Shown here in pieces: positions 18,869 through 27,804 of a DNA stretch of 64,000 nucleotides. Source of the DNA: Bacillota bacterium. Its GTDB lineage: Bacteria > Bacillota > Limnochordia > Limnochordales > Limnochordaceae. The stretch is from the NCBI GenBank assembly GCA_017577405.1, contig PIUA01000021.1:167002-231001 (forward strand), read 5' to 3'. The position numbers and the translations under genes were made by a program. The notes under the pieces are model-generated. The model did no database searches, had not been told where the DNA came from, and was given only the letters and a program-made list of their open reading frames with translations. Each line of letters opens with the position of its first letter. The stretch's first letter is position 1.

Positions 18869-19642
18869 TCAGCGGCCCCCCCGTTCCAGCGCTTGCAGGG
18901 TGAAGCTTCCGGCCGGCAGTTCGATCCCGAAGCGCGCGTCGCTCAGGCGCACCTCGGTCCGGTGGCCGGGGCGGGTGACGTCCTGGACCGCCATCCGCAG
19001 GGGAACCCACCGGTCCCCCACGGGGGTGTACTCGGAGAGCTCGGCCCGCTTCACCACATTCCCCCGCTGGTCGTAGTAGTCGATACGCTGGGGCACCAGC
19101 CGCTCCGCCTCCACCTCCAGCCGTACCTGGCCGTAGGGGGTGGGGGCGCCCGGCTTGGGCACCAGTTCCAGGGTGAGGGTCTGGCCGCTGGAGGCGAGGA
19201 TGGAAGGCGTGTAATCCTCTTCCAGGTCCCGTCCGGCCAGGTCGTTGTAGCTGATGTCCGAGCCCAGGAAGGCGCCGTTGCGGCCGCTGGGCGGGAGCCT
19301 CAGGGAGCGGCCCAGACGGGGGTTGTACACCCAGAGGTCATCTCCGTCGATCAGAAAGGCCTGGCCCGCCTCCCGGGGCGGTTGGACCACCCGGATCAGC
19401 CCCCGGTCCTCCCCGTCGCTGAGGACGGTCATGACATACTGGGTGGTCCGGTTGGGGCGCTCCACGGTGACGGTGTAGGTCCCCTCCAGAGTGCCGCCCC
19501 GGAGGTTGTCCACCACCCTCCGGACGATCTCCGTCGCATCGAGCTCCTGGGCCCCGGCGAGGAGGACCGCCCAGGTGGCTGCCAGCAGGGCCAGAAGGAG
19601 GATCCCCCAAGTCCTCAGCAACCGGTTCGCCATTCGAGCCAT
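18869..19642 (-). CDS. Outer membrane lipoprotein-sorting protein (LolA-like)
   Basis: Translation from ATG 19642: MARMANRLLRTWGILLLALLAATWAVLLAGAQELDATEIVRRVVDNLRGGTLEGTYTVTVERPNRTTQYVMTVLSDGEDRGLIRVVQPPREAGQAFLIDGDDLWVYNPRLGRSLRLPPSGRNGAFLGSDISYNDL, characteristic of the family. Confidence 0.85.
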   Translation of the reverse strand: MARMANRLLRTWGILLLALLAATWAVLLAGAQELDATEIVRRVVDNLRGGTLEGTYTVTVERPNRTTQYVMTVLSDGEDRGLIRVVQPPREAGQAFLIDGDDLWVYNPRLGRSLRLPPSGRNGAFLGSDISYNDLAGRDLEEDYTPSILASSGQTLTLELVPKPGAPTPYGQVRLEVEAERLVPQRIDYYDQRGNVVKRAELSEYTPVGDRWVPLRMAVQDVTRPGHRTEVRLSDARFGIELPAGSFTLQALERGGR

Positions 19643-19697
19643 GGCTTTCCCGCCTCCCATCGTTCCTTTCCTGGTGCTTCGGTTTCCCGGGGCGCGC

Positions 19698-20942
19698 CTA
19701 GGCACTCCGCATCGCCTCCGCGGGCTGGAGCCGGGCCGCCCGCCGGGCGGGGAACAGGGCGCTGAGCCCCACCGCCACCGCCACGGTGATGGCGGAGTAG
19801 AGGATGTACGCGGGCCGTACGGCGCCGTAGAACTCGTCGGCCAGGCCGGTCTCCTGGAATCCCTCGCCGACGGCGGCGAACAGGGGGCCCAAGAGGTTGT
19901 AGCTGGCCAGAAGCCAGGCGACGCCGTAGCCCAGGACCAGCCCGACCCCCCAGCCGACGGCGCAGGCCAAGAGCGCCTCGTAGGTGACCAGGGTGCCCAG
20001 CCGCCGGGGCGGCAGCCCCAGCGCGGCGATGACGCCGAACTCCCGGGTTCGCTCCAAGACGCTGACGAAGATGGTGCTGGCGACGGCCAGGGCGGCGAAG
20101 AGGCCGAGGAAGAGCCCGAGGGGCAGCGCGAAGGCCTTGCCTGCCTCGATGTCGCCCTTGATGGGGCCCACCAGATCCCAGGCCCCCCGAGCCTCCAGAC
20201 CCGGAGGAAGGACCTCCTGGACCCGCCGAGCCACCTCCCCTTCCCTTCCCCGGGGGACATCAAGGGCCAGGGTGGTCGCGGTGGCCACCCCCGTCAGGAG
20301 GCGCGCGTCCTCCAGGTGGCCCACGACCAGGGTCTCATCCAGCCCCGCCACCCCCGTCTCGGCCAGGCCCACCACCGTCAAGCCCAGGGCCTGGGGACCC
20401 GCCAGGGCGCCGGCGCTCACCACCACCCGCTCCCCCACTCGCACGTCGATCCGCTGGGCCAGCTCCTTCCCCAGGACCACCTCGCCGGGCCCTACCAGCC
20501 AGCGCCCTTCCCCGATCTTGTTGGGGATCTGGCTCACCCGCCCCTCGGCCGCGGGGTGGACGCCCCGGATCTCAGCCCCCACGGCGGCATAGGACGATTG
20601 GAGCAGGCCCGGGAAGACCAGGCGGGGCGCGACGGCCCGCACCCCCCGGACCTGGGCCACCGGCTCGATGACGCTCAAGTCGGCCAAGGCATGCTCGGGA
20701 TCGGGATCCTCGTGCCAGGCCGCCGACGCGATCCGGACCGGGGCGGCGATGTAGCGGGCGTAGGCGTTCATCACCGAACCTTCATAGCCATCGATGAAGC
20801 TCCAGTAGATCACCGTCGACAGGGTGGCGTAGGCCACCACGACGATCAGAAGCACCGTCCGCTGGCGGTGACGCCAGAGGTTGCGCCACGCCAGGCGAAC
20901 CAGCGGTGTGGCCGCTGCCCCCTTGGGCGCGGTGCTTGCCAT
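19698..20942 (-). CDS. FtsX-like / LolC-E-type ABC transporter permease (second)
   Basis: From ATG 20942: MASTAPKGAAATPLVRLAWRNLWRHRQRTVLLIVVVAYATLSTVIYWSFIDGYEGS...VLERTREFGVIAALGLPPRRLGTLVTYEALL; SD-like AAAGAGGTGGTGGAG. Confidence 0.88.
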   Translation of the reverse strand: MASTAPKGAAATPLVRLAWRNLWRHRQRTVLLIVVVAYATLSTVIYWSFIDGYEGSVMNAYARYIAAPVRIASAAWHEDPDPEHALADLSVIEPVAQVRGVRAVAPRLVFPGLLQSSYAAVGAEIRGVHPAAEGRVSQIPNKIGEGRWLVGPGEVVLGKELAQRIDVRVGERVVVSAGALAGPQALGLTVVGLAETGVAGLDETLVVGHLEDARLLTGVATATTLALDVPRGREGEVARRVQEVLPPGLEARGAWDLVGPIKGDIEAGKAFALPLGLFLGLFAALAVASTIFVSVLERTREFGVIAALGLPPRRLGTLVTYEALLACAVGWGVGLVLGYGVAWLLASYNLLGPLFAAVGEGFQETGLADEFYGAVRPAYILYSAITVAVAVGLSALFPARRAARLQPAEAMRSA

Positions 20943-20997
20943 CTCCACCACCTCTTTCCAGACCTCGGGGGGCCCGCCCCCGGCCGCCAGCGTCCAT

Positions 20998-21051
20998 ATT
21001 GACCATCCGGTCAGCACCTCCAGCATAGCCAAGATTGACCAGATGGTCAAT
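20998..21051 (-). promoter_or_regulatory. Operon promoter with two TetR-type palindromic operators
   Basis: Minus strand: TTGACC - 17 bp - TATGCT; palindrome ATTGACC-N4-GGTCAAT (21034-21051) covers the -35, palindrome TGACC-N4-GGTCA (21000-21013) covers the predicted start site. Confidence 0.75.
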
Positions 21052-21206
21052 ACCGGAGGTGGCTTGGACCACCCAGGCGGCGCCGTGGGCCGGCCTGAAC
21101 CGAGATGATCCCTCAGGGCCTCGGCAGCATACGGGTGGGGGAGGACAGGACCATTCCTGCGGTGTCCAGGCGGCCACTGGTGGGCCGCCCGGGGGGAGGG
21201 AGTGCC

Positions 21207-21968
21207 TTGCCAGAGCCAACCATGGAATGGCCCCCGCAGGCGATCATTGCCTGGGCGGCTCAGCGTTTCGGGGAACGGCTCGTCGTCTCGTCGTCCTTTG
21301 GGAATCCGGAAGGGACGGCCCTGCTGCACATGGTCGCCCAGACGGCACCCCATGTGCCCGTGGTCTGGGTCAACACCGGGTTTCTCTTCCCGGAGACCCT
21401 GGCCTTTCAGGAGGTCCTCACCCGGCGCTTGGGGCTCCGGGTGGTGGAGTTGATGCCCCGCCTGTCGCCCGAGGAGCAGGCTCTGGCGTACGGGCCGGCC
21501 CTCTGGTCGCGTGATCCGGACCTCTGTTGCCAGCTCCGGAAAGTGGAGCCTCTCTTCAGCTACCTTCAGGGGTACGATGCATGGATGACCGCCATCCGGC
21601 GGGGCCAGACGCCAGCCCGGGCCCAGGTCCAGGTCCTGGAGGAGCACCGTCTCCCGACCGCCGATGGCTTCCGGCCGGGTCAACTGATCACCAAGATCAA
21701 CCCCCTGGCCGGCTGGAGCCGGGAGCAGGTCTGGCAGTACCTGGACGCGCACCAGCTGCCATACAACCCCCTCCTCGATCAGGGGTACACCAGCCTGGGC
21801 TGCATCCAGTGCACCCGCCGCATGGCGCTGGCCGGCGACCGGGGAGACGACCGCACGGGACGCTGGTGGGGGCAGGGGAAGACCGAGTGCGGTCTCCACA
21901 CCCGGACGGTCCGCCTGGAAGCCGGCGGATCGTCCGGGGGCGCCGGATGGGCGATCAGCCCAAGGTGA
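21207..21968 (+). CDS. cysH: Phosphoadenylyl/adenylyl-sulfate reductase, Fe-S type
   Basis: VVSSSFGNPEGTALLH PP-loop; CCQLRKVEPL and GCIQCT Fe-S cysteines; KTECGLHT catalytic Cys. Start TTG 21207 or ATG 21222. Confidence 0.9.
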   Translation: MPEPTMEWPPQAIIAWAAQRFGERLVVSSSFGNPEGTALLHMVAQTAPHVPVVWVNTGFLFPETLAFQEVLTRRLGLRVVELMPRLSPEEQALAYGPALWSRDPDLCCQLRKVEPLFSYLQGYDAWMTAIRRGQTPARAQVQVLEEHRLPTADGFRPGQLITKINPLAGWSREQVWQYLDAHQLPYNPLLDQGYTSLGCIQCTRRMALAGDRGDDRTGRWWGQGKTECGLHTRTVRLEAGGSSGGAGWAISPR

Positions 21969-22773
21969 CGTCGAGGTAGAGCATGATGATGAGGCCGAGC
22001 ATGGTCCCGACGGTGGCCACCCGCTTCTGGGCGCCGCCGTGGGTTTCGGGGATGATCTCGTCGCAGATGACGTAGAGCATCGCCCCCGCGGCGAAACCCA
22101 TGGCATAGGGAAGGATGGGCCGCGCGACGGTCACCGCCCAGGCGCCCAGGACAGCCAGGGGGATCTCCACCAGGCCGGCTCGGATCCCCGTGTAGGCGGC
22201 ATAGAAACGCCGGCCGAAGCCGGCCTGCAGGGCGGTAAAGGCGACGGCCATGCCTTCGGGGATGTTCTGCAGGCCGATGGCCCACATGAGGGTGAGGGCC
22301 TCGCTGATGTTCCCGGACCCGAAGCCGACGCCGACGGCCAGGCCCTCGGGCATATTGTGGAGGGTGATGGCCACGATGAAGAGGAGGACGGCCGCCACCC
22401 GGTTGCCGGCCACCCCTTCCTCGGCCGTCGCGGCCTCGTGCTCGCTGGGCAGGGTCCGGCCGGTGATGGCCACGTGGAGGTGGGGGACCCAGCGGTCGGC
22501 CTGGCCCAGGACCACCGCGCCCAAGATGATCCCCACGATGACCGGGATCGCCCCGGCCAGCTCGATGCCGGGAAGGATCAGGCTGGTAAAGCTGGCGGCC
22601 AGCATCACCCCGGCGGAGAAGCCCAGGCTGGCGTTGAGGAAGGCTTCCGACGGGTTCCGCACGAGCAGGACCACCAGCGCCCCCACCAGGTTCAGGGTGG
22701 CGATGACCAGGCCCCCGACCAGCCCTTGCCAGACCGGGTGGGGCCCGGCGATGCGGAGAAAGAACTCGACCAC
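21955..22773 (-). CDS. ZIP family metal transporter
   Basis: 272 aa; multiple TM helices with HNMPEGLAVGVGFGS and LQNIPEGMAVA motifs. Confidence 0.92.
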   Translation of the reverse strand: MVEFFLRIAGPHPVWQGLVGGLVIATLNLVGALVVLLVRNPSEAFLNASLGFSAGVMLAASFTSLILPGIELAGAIPVIVGIILGAVVLGQADRWVPHLHVAITGRTLPSEHEAATAEEGVAGNRVAAVLLFIVAITLHNMPEGLAVGVGFGSGNISEALTLMWAIGLQNIPEGMAVAFTALQAGFGRRFYAAYTGIRAGLVEIPLAVLGAWAVTVARPILPYAMGFAAGAMLYVICDEIIPETHGGAQKRVATVGTMLGLIIMLYLDVTLG

Positions 22774-22807
22774 AGCCTTCGCCTCTTCCTGCAGGGGTTT
22801 CAGACGT

Positions 22808-22862
22808 ACTAAAACAGGATTTAGTCCGCCCTAATTCTAGCCCACCGGGGTGCGTCGTGCAA
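22808..22862 (-). promoter_or_regulatory. ZIP transporter promoter with palindromic operator at the start site
   Basis: Minus strand TTGCAC - 17 bp - TAGAAT, then 18-bp palindrome ACTAAA-TCCTGT-TTTAGT about 8 nt downstream of the -10. Confidence 0.6.
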
Positions 22863-22986
22863 CCGCTCGGGCTGCCGGTGGCAAGGATCGCCACGGTCCA
22901 GGGCGGAGGAAGGGCTTCCCCCTCGCGGAATGAGACGGAAGGAGGGCTTGGGCCGGGACAGGCCCGGACGAATGGGGGATGGCGTG

Positions 22987-23901
22987 ATGGCGGAAGCGGA
23001 CCCGCGGGTCGGACCGGGACGGGAGCGCCGGGCGGGCCCGCCCCTCCCGGGCGAGCACGGCGCCTGGGCGACCTTGGTGGCCTGCCTCGCCTTGGGCGGG
23101 GCGCTGGCCTTGCAAAGCGGCGGCTCGCTGCTCCTGGCCCTGGGGGCCGGTCTGGCCGCCATTGACCTCTTCATGCTCCGGGAAGCCCTCTACCAGGGTT
23201 TCCGGCCCATTCGGGCCCGGAACCCGCGGCAGCGGGCGGCCGCCGCAGCTGCCGCCGCCCACGCCCGGCGGTGGGCTGGAGGGGAGCTGCTCCTCCTGGT
23301 GGTGCTGGGGCTGGCTTTGATCCTGGCCACCGGTCAGTGGTGGCTGGCCGGCGTCGGGGTGGCCGCCCTGGGCTTCTTGGCCCTCTTTGTCGCCCTCCGG
23401 CACAGCCGGAAGGAGCACACCTTTGGCGCGGAGGTGGTGGGGTTCACGGGCGTGGCGGCCGCCTGTCCCGTCACCTACCTGCTGGCGGCCTCCGTGCAGG
23501 GGGACCTGGCCCAGCTGCCGGGCGCGCCCTGGCCTGGGGGGCTGCTGGTGGAGGCGGCCTTGCTCTGGGTCTTGCTGGCCGCCTATTTTGTCGGTCCCGT
23601 CTTCTACGTGCGGATGAAGGTGGCCCAGCAGCGGGAGCGGCCCCAGGGGCTTGGGGAGCGCCTCCGCCTGGGCCTGGGGACGGGGAGCTACGCCCTCTTG
23701 GTGGCAGCCCTCTTGGCGTGGGCCGGCGGGCCGTTGGGGTTGGGCCCGTGGCCCCTCCTCGCCTACCTCCCCGCCCTGGCCAAGAACCTGGTGGGCATCG
23801 TGCGGGTCCGGCTCCCCCTCAACTTGATCCGGATCGGGCTGACAGAAGTGGGCCTGGCCTTCCTCTACGCGGTGGGGCTCTACCTGGGCCTGGCGGCCTG
23901 A
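22987..23901 (+). CDS. YwiC-like membrane protein
   Basis: PGEHGAWATLVACLALGG motif, ~8 TM helices, adjacent to Crp/Fnr gene (as ywiC-fnr in B. subtilis). Confidence 0.75.
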   Translation: MAEADPRVGPGRERRAGPPLPGEHGAWATLVACLALGGALALQSGGSLLLALGAGLAAIDLFMLREALYQGFRPIRARNPRQRAAAAAAAAHARRWAGGELLLLVVLGLALILATGQWWLAGVGVAALGFLALFVALRHSRKEHTFGAEVVGFTGVAAACPVTYLLAASVQGDLAQLPGAPWPGGLLVEAALLWVLLAAYFVGPVFYVRMKVAQQRERPQGLGERLRLGLGTGSYALLVAALLAWAGGPLGLGPWPLLAYLPALAKNLVGIVRVRLPLNLIRIGLTEVGLAFLYAVGLYLGLAA

Positions 23902-23956
23902 CCCCTGGGCGGGCGGCTCCTTGGGGATTAAAGTGAGAGGCAGGAGGGCAGTCACC

Positions 23957-24682
23957 GTGTCCTTGGCACCCGTTCCCGGCCCGCCCCGGCCCGAACCTGG
24001 CCCCAGGGGCTGGGATCCCGAAGAGATCCGGCGCCTCCTGTGGCATCACCCCTACCTGGGCCTGTTGAGCGACGATGAGCAGGAGGCCCTCCTCCAGCGC
24101 GCCCGGGTGGTCCGGGTTCGCCGGAATGGCCTCCTCTTCGCGGAGACGGAGCCCTGCCGCGCCTTCTACCTCCAGCTTTCGGGCCGGTTGAAGCTGGCCA
24201 AGCACTCCCCCGACGGGCGGGAGCAGACCCTCCGGGTGGTGGATCCCGGCGAGAGCTTCGGGGAAGCCGATGCCCTCACCGGGACCCATCTGGCCGCCGG
24301 CATCGCCCTCCGGTCCTCCCGGGTTCTGGCCCTCCCCGCCGACTTCTTGCGGCAGGCCCTCGAGAGGGGGGGCCCTGTGGCCCAGGCCCTAGCCGCCACC
24401 CTGGCGGCCGACGCCGTCCGGCTGGGCAACCTGGCGGCGGAGCTCTCGCTACTCAACGTGACGGCCCGGGTGGCCCGGCTCCTCCTCACCCGGGAGGACT
24501 GCCTGGTTGGCGCCAGCGGGGGTTTGAGCCAGCAGGAGATGGCCTCCCTGGCGGGGACGGCCCGCCAGGTGGTGGGCCGGATCCTGCGCCGCCTGGAAGA
24601 AGAGGGGATCATCGATCTGGAACGGGGGCGGATCCAGGTGCTGGATCCGGCCAGGCTGGCCGCGCTGGCGCACTGGCATTGA
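23957..24682 (+). CDS. Crp/Fnr family transcriptional regulator
   Basis: cNMP-binding-like domain plus C-terminal HTH (LSQQEMASLAGTARQVVGRILRRLEEEGII); GTG 23957 behind CAGGAGGG. Confidence 0.87.
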   Translation: MSLAPVPGPPRPEPGPRGWDPEEIRRLLWHHPYLGLLSDDEQEALLQRARVVRVRRNGLLFAETEPCRAFYLQLSGRLKLAKHSPDGREQTLRVVDPGESFGEADALTGTHLAAGIALRSSRVLALPADFLRQALERGGPVAQALAATLAADAVRLGNLAAELSLLNVTARVARLLLTREDCLVGASGGLSQQEMASLAGTARQVVGRILRRLEEEGIIDLERGRIQVLDPARLAALAHWH

Positions 24683-26582
24683 CCCGCCCCAGCGGGGGCG
24701 GGGTGGGCCGGTAGACCAGGAGGCGGAGGCTGTTGGCGATCACCGCCAGCACGCTGCCCTGGTGGACGAGCATGGCCCACCCCAGGTGGCCGTGGCCCGA
24801 GAGGACGGCCCCCAGCAGCACGACCGCGGTGAGGATGGCCAGGGCCAGGTTCTGCCCGATGATCCGCCGGATGGTCCGGGCGAGGTCGATGGCCAGGGGA
24901 ACCTGGGTGATCTCGTCCCGGGCCAGCACCACGTCGGCCACGCCTTTGGCCAGGTCGGTCCCCTCCAGGCCCATGGCGAAGGCCACCTCCGCCCGGGCCA
25001 GGGCCGGCCCATCATTCACCCCGTCGCCCACCATGCCCACCCGGTGCCCCCGGGCGACCAGGCGGGCCACTGCCTCGTCTTTCTCCGCGGGGAGCATACC
25101 GCCCCGGGCCTCATCCAGGGCCAGGGCCCGCCCCACCGCCTCCACCGCCGCGGGCCGGTCGCCGGAGAGGATGGCCAGCCGGCCGACCCCCAGGTGGCGG
25201 AGCCAGGCGAGCGCGGCGGGCGCCTCGGGGCGGAGGGTGTCCTCCAAGGCGAGGAGCCCGATGAGCCGGCCCTCGACCGCCACCATGACCGGGCTCCGGC
25301 CGGCCTCCTCTTCCCGCGCCAGGAGCGCCTGGGCCTCGGGGGGCACCGCCACCTGAGCTTCCGCCATGAGCCGGGGGCTGCCCACCAGGACCGGGCGGGC
25401 GGGGCCAGAAGCCCGGCCTGGGGGACGCACCCGGGCCTGGAGCCCCCGCCCGGGGAGAACCTCCAGCGCCTCCACCTCCCACGGCGGGTGGGGACCGGCG
25501 GCGGCCAGGACCGCCTGGGCCAAGGGGTGCTCGGAGCGGGCCTCCAGGGCGGCGGCCACCTCCAGCACCTGCTGGGGCGCCCACCCCCCGAAGCCGTGGA
25601 CCTGGCTCACCCGAGGCCGGCCCTCGGTCAGGGTCCCCGTTTTGTCGAAGAGGAGGGTGTCCAGGCGGGCCAGGGACTCCACCGCGGAGGCCCGCCGGAG
25701 GAGAACCCCGTGCCGGGCGGCCACGGCCAGCCCGCTCATGAGGGCCACGGGCGCGGCCATCACCAGCGCGCCGGGGCAGGCGACCACCAGAAGGGTGAGG
25801 GAGAGGTGCAGGTCGCGGGTGAGCGCCAGGCTGGCCGCGGCCAGGAGCAGCACCAGGGGCGTGTAGACCCGACCCACCCGGTCCAGCACCTCCTGCACCC
25901 GGGGCTTGGCCTCCTGGGCCTCCAGGATTAGATCCAGCACCCGCTGGAAGGTGCTCTCCGCCCCCACCCGGGTCGCCTCCACCTCCAGGTAACCCACCTG
26001 GACCAGGCTGCCCGCGATGACCGAGTCCCCAGGCTCCACGTCCAGGGGGATGGACTCGCCCGTCACCCGGGAGGTGTCCACGCTGGCCCGGCCCGTGACC
26101 ACCCGGCCATCGACGACCACCTTCTCCCCCGACCGGATCCGGACCCGATCCCCCGGGCGGATGGCCTCGACGGGTACCTCCTCCCAGCCGCCTTCCTTCA
26201 AGACCTGGGCCCGCTCGGGCATCCAGGCCATCAGCTCTTCCAGCGCCCGCCGGGTGCGGGCCAGGCTGGCTCCCTCCAGGAGGCCCCCCAAACTGTAGAG
26301 GACCGTCACCGCGGCGGCCTCCCAGGCCTCGCCCAGGAGGATGGCGCCCGCCGCGGCCAGGGTGACCAGCCCGTCGATGCTCAGGGAGCGGAAGCGCACG
26401 GCCCGCCACGCCCGGAGCGCGATGGGGGTCCCGGCGATGAGGGCGGCGGCGATCATCCCCGCCTGGGAGAAGGTGCTGAAGCCTGCCCGGCCCGCCGCCC
26501 ACGCCAACAGGGTGAGGGCCCCGGCCAGGGCCGGCCCCAGCCAGGGAGGCCGGGAACGGATCTGGGGCAGCTGGGCCGTCAT
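24609..26582 (-). CDS. Heavy-metal-translocating P1B-type ATPase with CPG membrane motif
   Basis: TGES, VVACPGALVMAAP, DKTGTLTEGRP, HPLAQA, GDGVNDGPAL; no N-terminal HMA domain (encoded by the preceding gene; ATGA overlap). Confidence 0.9.
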   Translation of the reverse strand: MTAQLPQIRSRPPWLGPALAGALTLLAWAAGRAGFSTFSQAGMIAAALIAGTPIALRAWRAVRFRSLSIDGLVTLAAAGAILLGEAWEAAAVTVLYSLGGLLEGASLARTRRALEELMAWMPERAQVLKEGGWEEVPVEAIRPGDRVRIRSGEKVVVDGRVVTGRASVDTSRVTGESIPLDVEPGDSVIAGSLVQVGYLEVEATRVGAESTFQRVLDLILEAQEAKPRVQEVLDRVGRVYTPLVLLLAAASLALTRDLHLSLTLLVVACPGALVMAAPVALMSGLAVAARHGVLLRRASAVESLARLDTLLFDKTGTLTEGRPRVSQVHGFGGWAPQQVLEVAAALEARSEHPLAQAVLAAAGPHPPWEVEALEVLPGRGLQARVRPPGRASGPARPVLVGSPRLMAEAQVAVPPEAQALLAREEEAGRSPVMVAVEGRLIGLLALEDTLRPEAPAALAWLRHLGVGRLAILSGDRPAAVEAVGRALALDEARGGMLPAEKDEAVARLVARGHRVGMVGDGVNDGPALARAEVAFAMGLEGTDLAKGVADVVLARDEITQVPLAIDLARTIRRIIGQNLALAILTAVVLLGAVLSGHGHLGWAMLVHQGSVLAVIANSLRLLVYRPTPPPLGRVNASAPARPAWPDPAPGSAPVPDR

Positions 26583-26827
26583 CGGGGCTCCTCCTGAGCC
26601 GCCACCACCGTGTACCCCAGCTGCCGGACCCGCTCGGCCACCTCGTCGGCCCCCGGGCCATCCTGGGCCAGGTCCACCACCAGCCGCTGGGAGCCAAACT
26701 GCAGGCGCGCCGCCCGCACCCCCGCCATCCGGCGGACGGTCCCCTCGATGCGGGCCACACACGAGGGGCAGGTCAACCCCGTCAGTTGAATGACACCCCG
26801 GCGCTCCACACCCTGGGTCTGAGCCAT
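26579..26827 (-). CDS. Heavy-metal-associated (HMA, CopZ-like) protein
   Basis: VIQLTGLTCPSCVARIEGTVRRMAGVRAARL; 82 aa; ATG 26827 behind GAGGAGG. Confidence 0.88.
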   Translation of the reverse strand: MAQTQGVERRGVIQLTGLTCPSCVARIEGTVRRMAGVRAARLQFGSQRLVVDLAQDGPGADEVAERVRQLGYTVVAAQEEPR

Positions 26828-26932
26828 CGTCCCCAACCTCCTCACGGTAGATGCGGGCCGCCCCGGAAAGCCCTGGGGCCGCCCGGCGCCTCCATGGTAC
26901 GGGGGAAGGGTGGGGATAAGCGAGGACTTAGG

Positions 26933-27646
26933 TCACACCCGCCAGCGGGGAGGGGCCTCCTCGCCGGCGAGGGCCCGGAGGCCCTCCCAGTCCCGCAGGT
27001 GGACCTGTCGCCCGTCCACCTGGAGGAGGCCCAGGTCCTGAAGGCGCCGCAGGGAGCGGCTCAGGCTCTCCCGGGCGCAGCCCAAGAGCCGGGCCGTCTC
27101 CGCCCGGGAGAAGGGGATCTGGAAGGTGGCCGCGCCCCCGGAGAGGCGGAGGAAGAGGCTGGCCACCCGCTCGTCCACGCTTTGGGTGGCGAGGCTGCCC
27201 GCCATCCGGGTGGTCTCGTCCAGGAGGCGGGCCAGCTCCCGCAGCAGGTCCCAGCCCAGCTCGGGCCAGGTCTCCACCGCCCGGCGGAGGGCGGCCCCGT
27301 CCAGAATGCAGGCCTCCACCGGCTCCACCGCCCGGACCTCGCCGGGCGTGGGGCGGCCGGTGAAGAGGGCCATCTCACCGAAGAACTCCCCGGGGCCCAG
27401 GAAGCGGAGGACCTGCTCCCGGCCCCCGGGGGAGGTGACCGCGTGGCGGGCCAGGCCGGCGGCCAGGATGGTCAGGTGGGTCGCCTCCTCGCCCGGGGTG
27501 AGGAGCTGGCCCGGGGCGTAGTGCCGGTGCCTTAGCTCCCGGGCCAGGTGCTCCCGGGCCGAGGCGGGCAGGCGGGCGAAGACGGGCACCCGCTCAATGC
27601 AGCTCTGGCGGCTCAAGGGCACGGGGGGCTCAGGGCCCAGCGGCAT
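26933..27646 (-). CDS. Crp/Fnr family transcriptional regulator
   Basis: cNMP-like domain and HTH_Crp (FSRAETARLLGCARESLSRSLRRLQDLGLL); ATG 27646 behind AAGGAGGT. Confidence 0.88.
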   Translation of the reverse strand: MPLGPEPPVPLSRQSCIERVPVFARLPASAREHLARELRHRHYAPGQLLTPGEEATHLTILAAGLARHAVTSPGGREQVLRFLGPGEFFGEMALFTGRPTPGEVRAVEPVEACILDGAALRRAVETWPELGWDLLRELARLLDETTRMAGSLATQSVDERVASLFLRLSGGAATFQIPFSRAETARLLGCARESLSRSLRRLQDLGLLQVDGRQVHLRDWEGLRALAGEEAPPRWRV

Positions 27647-27804
27647 GGGCACCACCTCCTTGGGTTCATGATGATCTTTTCGGCCTGAACGCTCCCGGCC
27701 CTGGGGTACGGGGACCGGCCTTGTGGCGCCGGGAGCCATGGGCTACACTGCAAGCAAGTGGCCACGATGGCGGCCGCGGCTGGATGGGAGGGGAAGAGGC
27801 AGCG

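Noticed and set aside
18869-20263. 464-aa LolA-like ORF with long N-terminal extension
   Set aside because: The extension is in another frame of the upstream permease gene; ATG 19642 is followed by a signal peptide and has an SD.
19698-22106. 802-aa permease ORF starting at 22106
   Set aside because: The N-terminal ~390 residues are antisense to cysH and run through the promoter/operator region; the true start is ATG 20942 with an SD.
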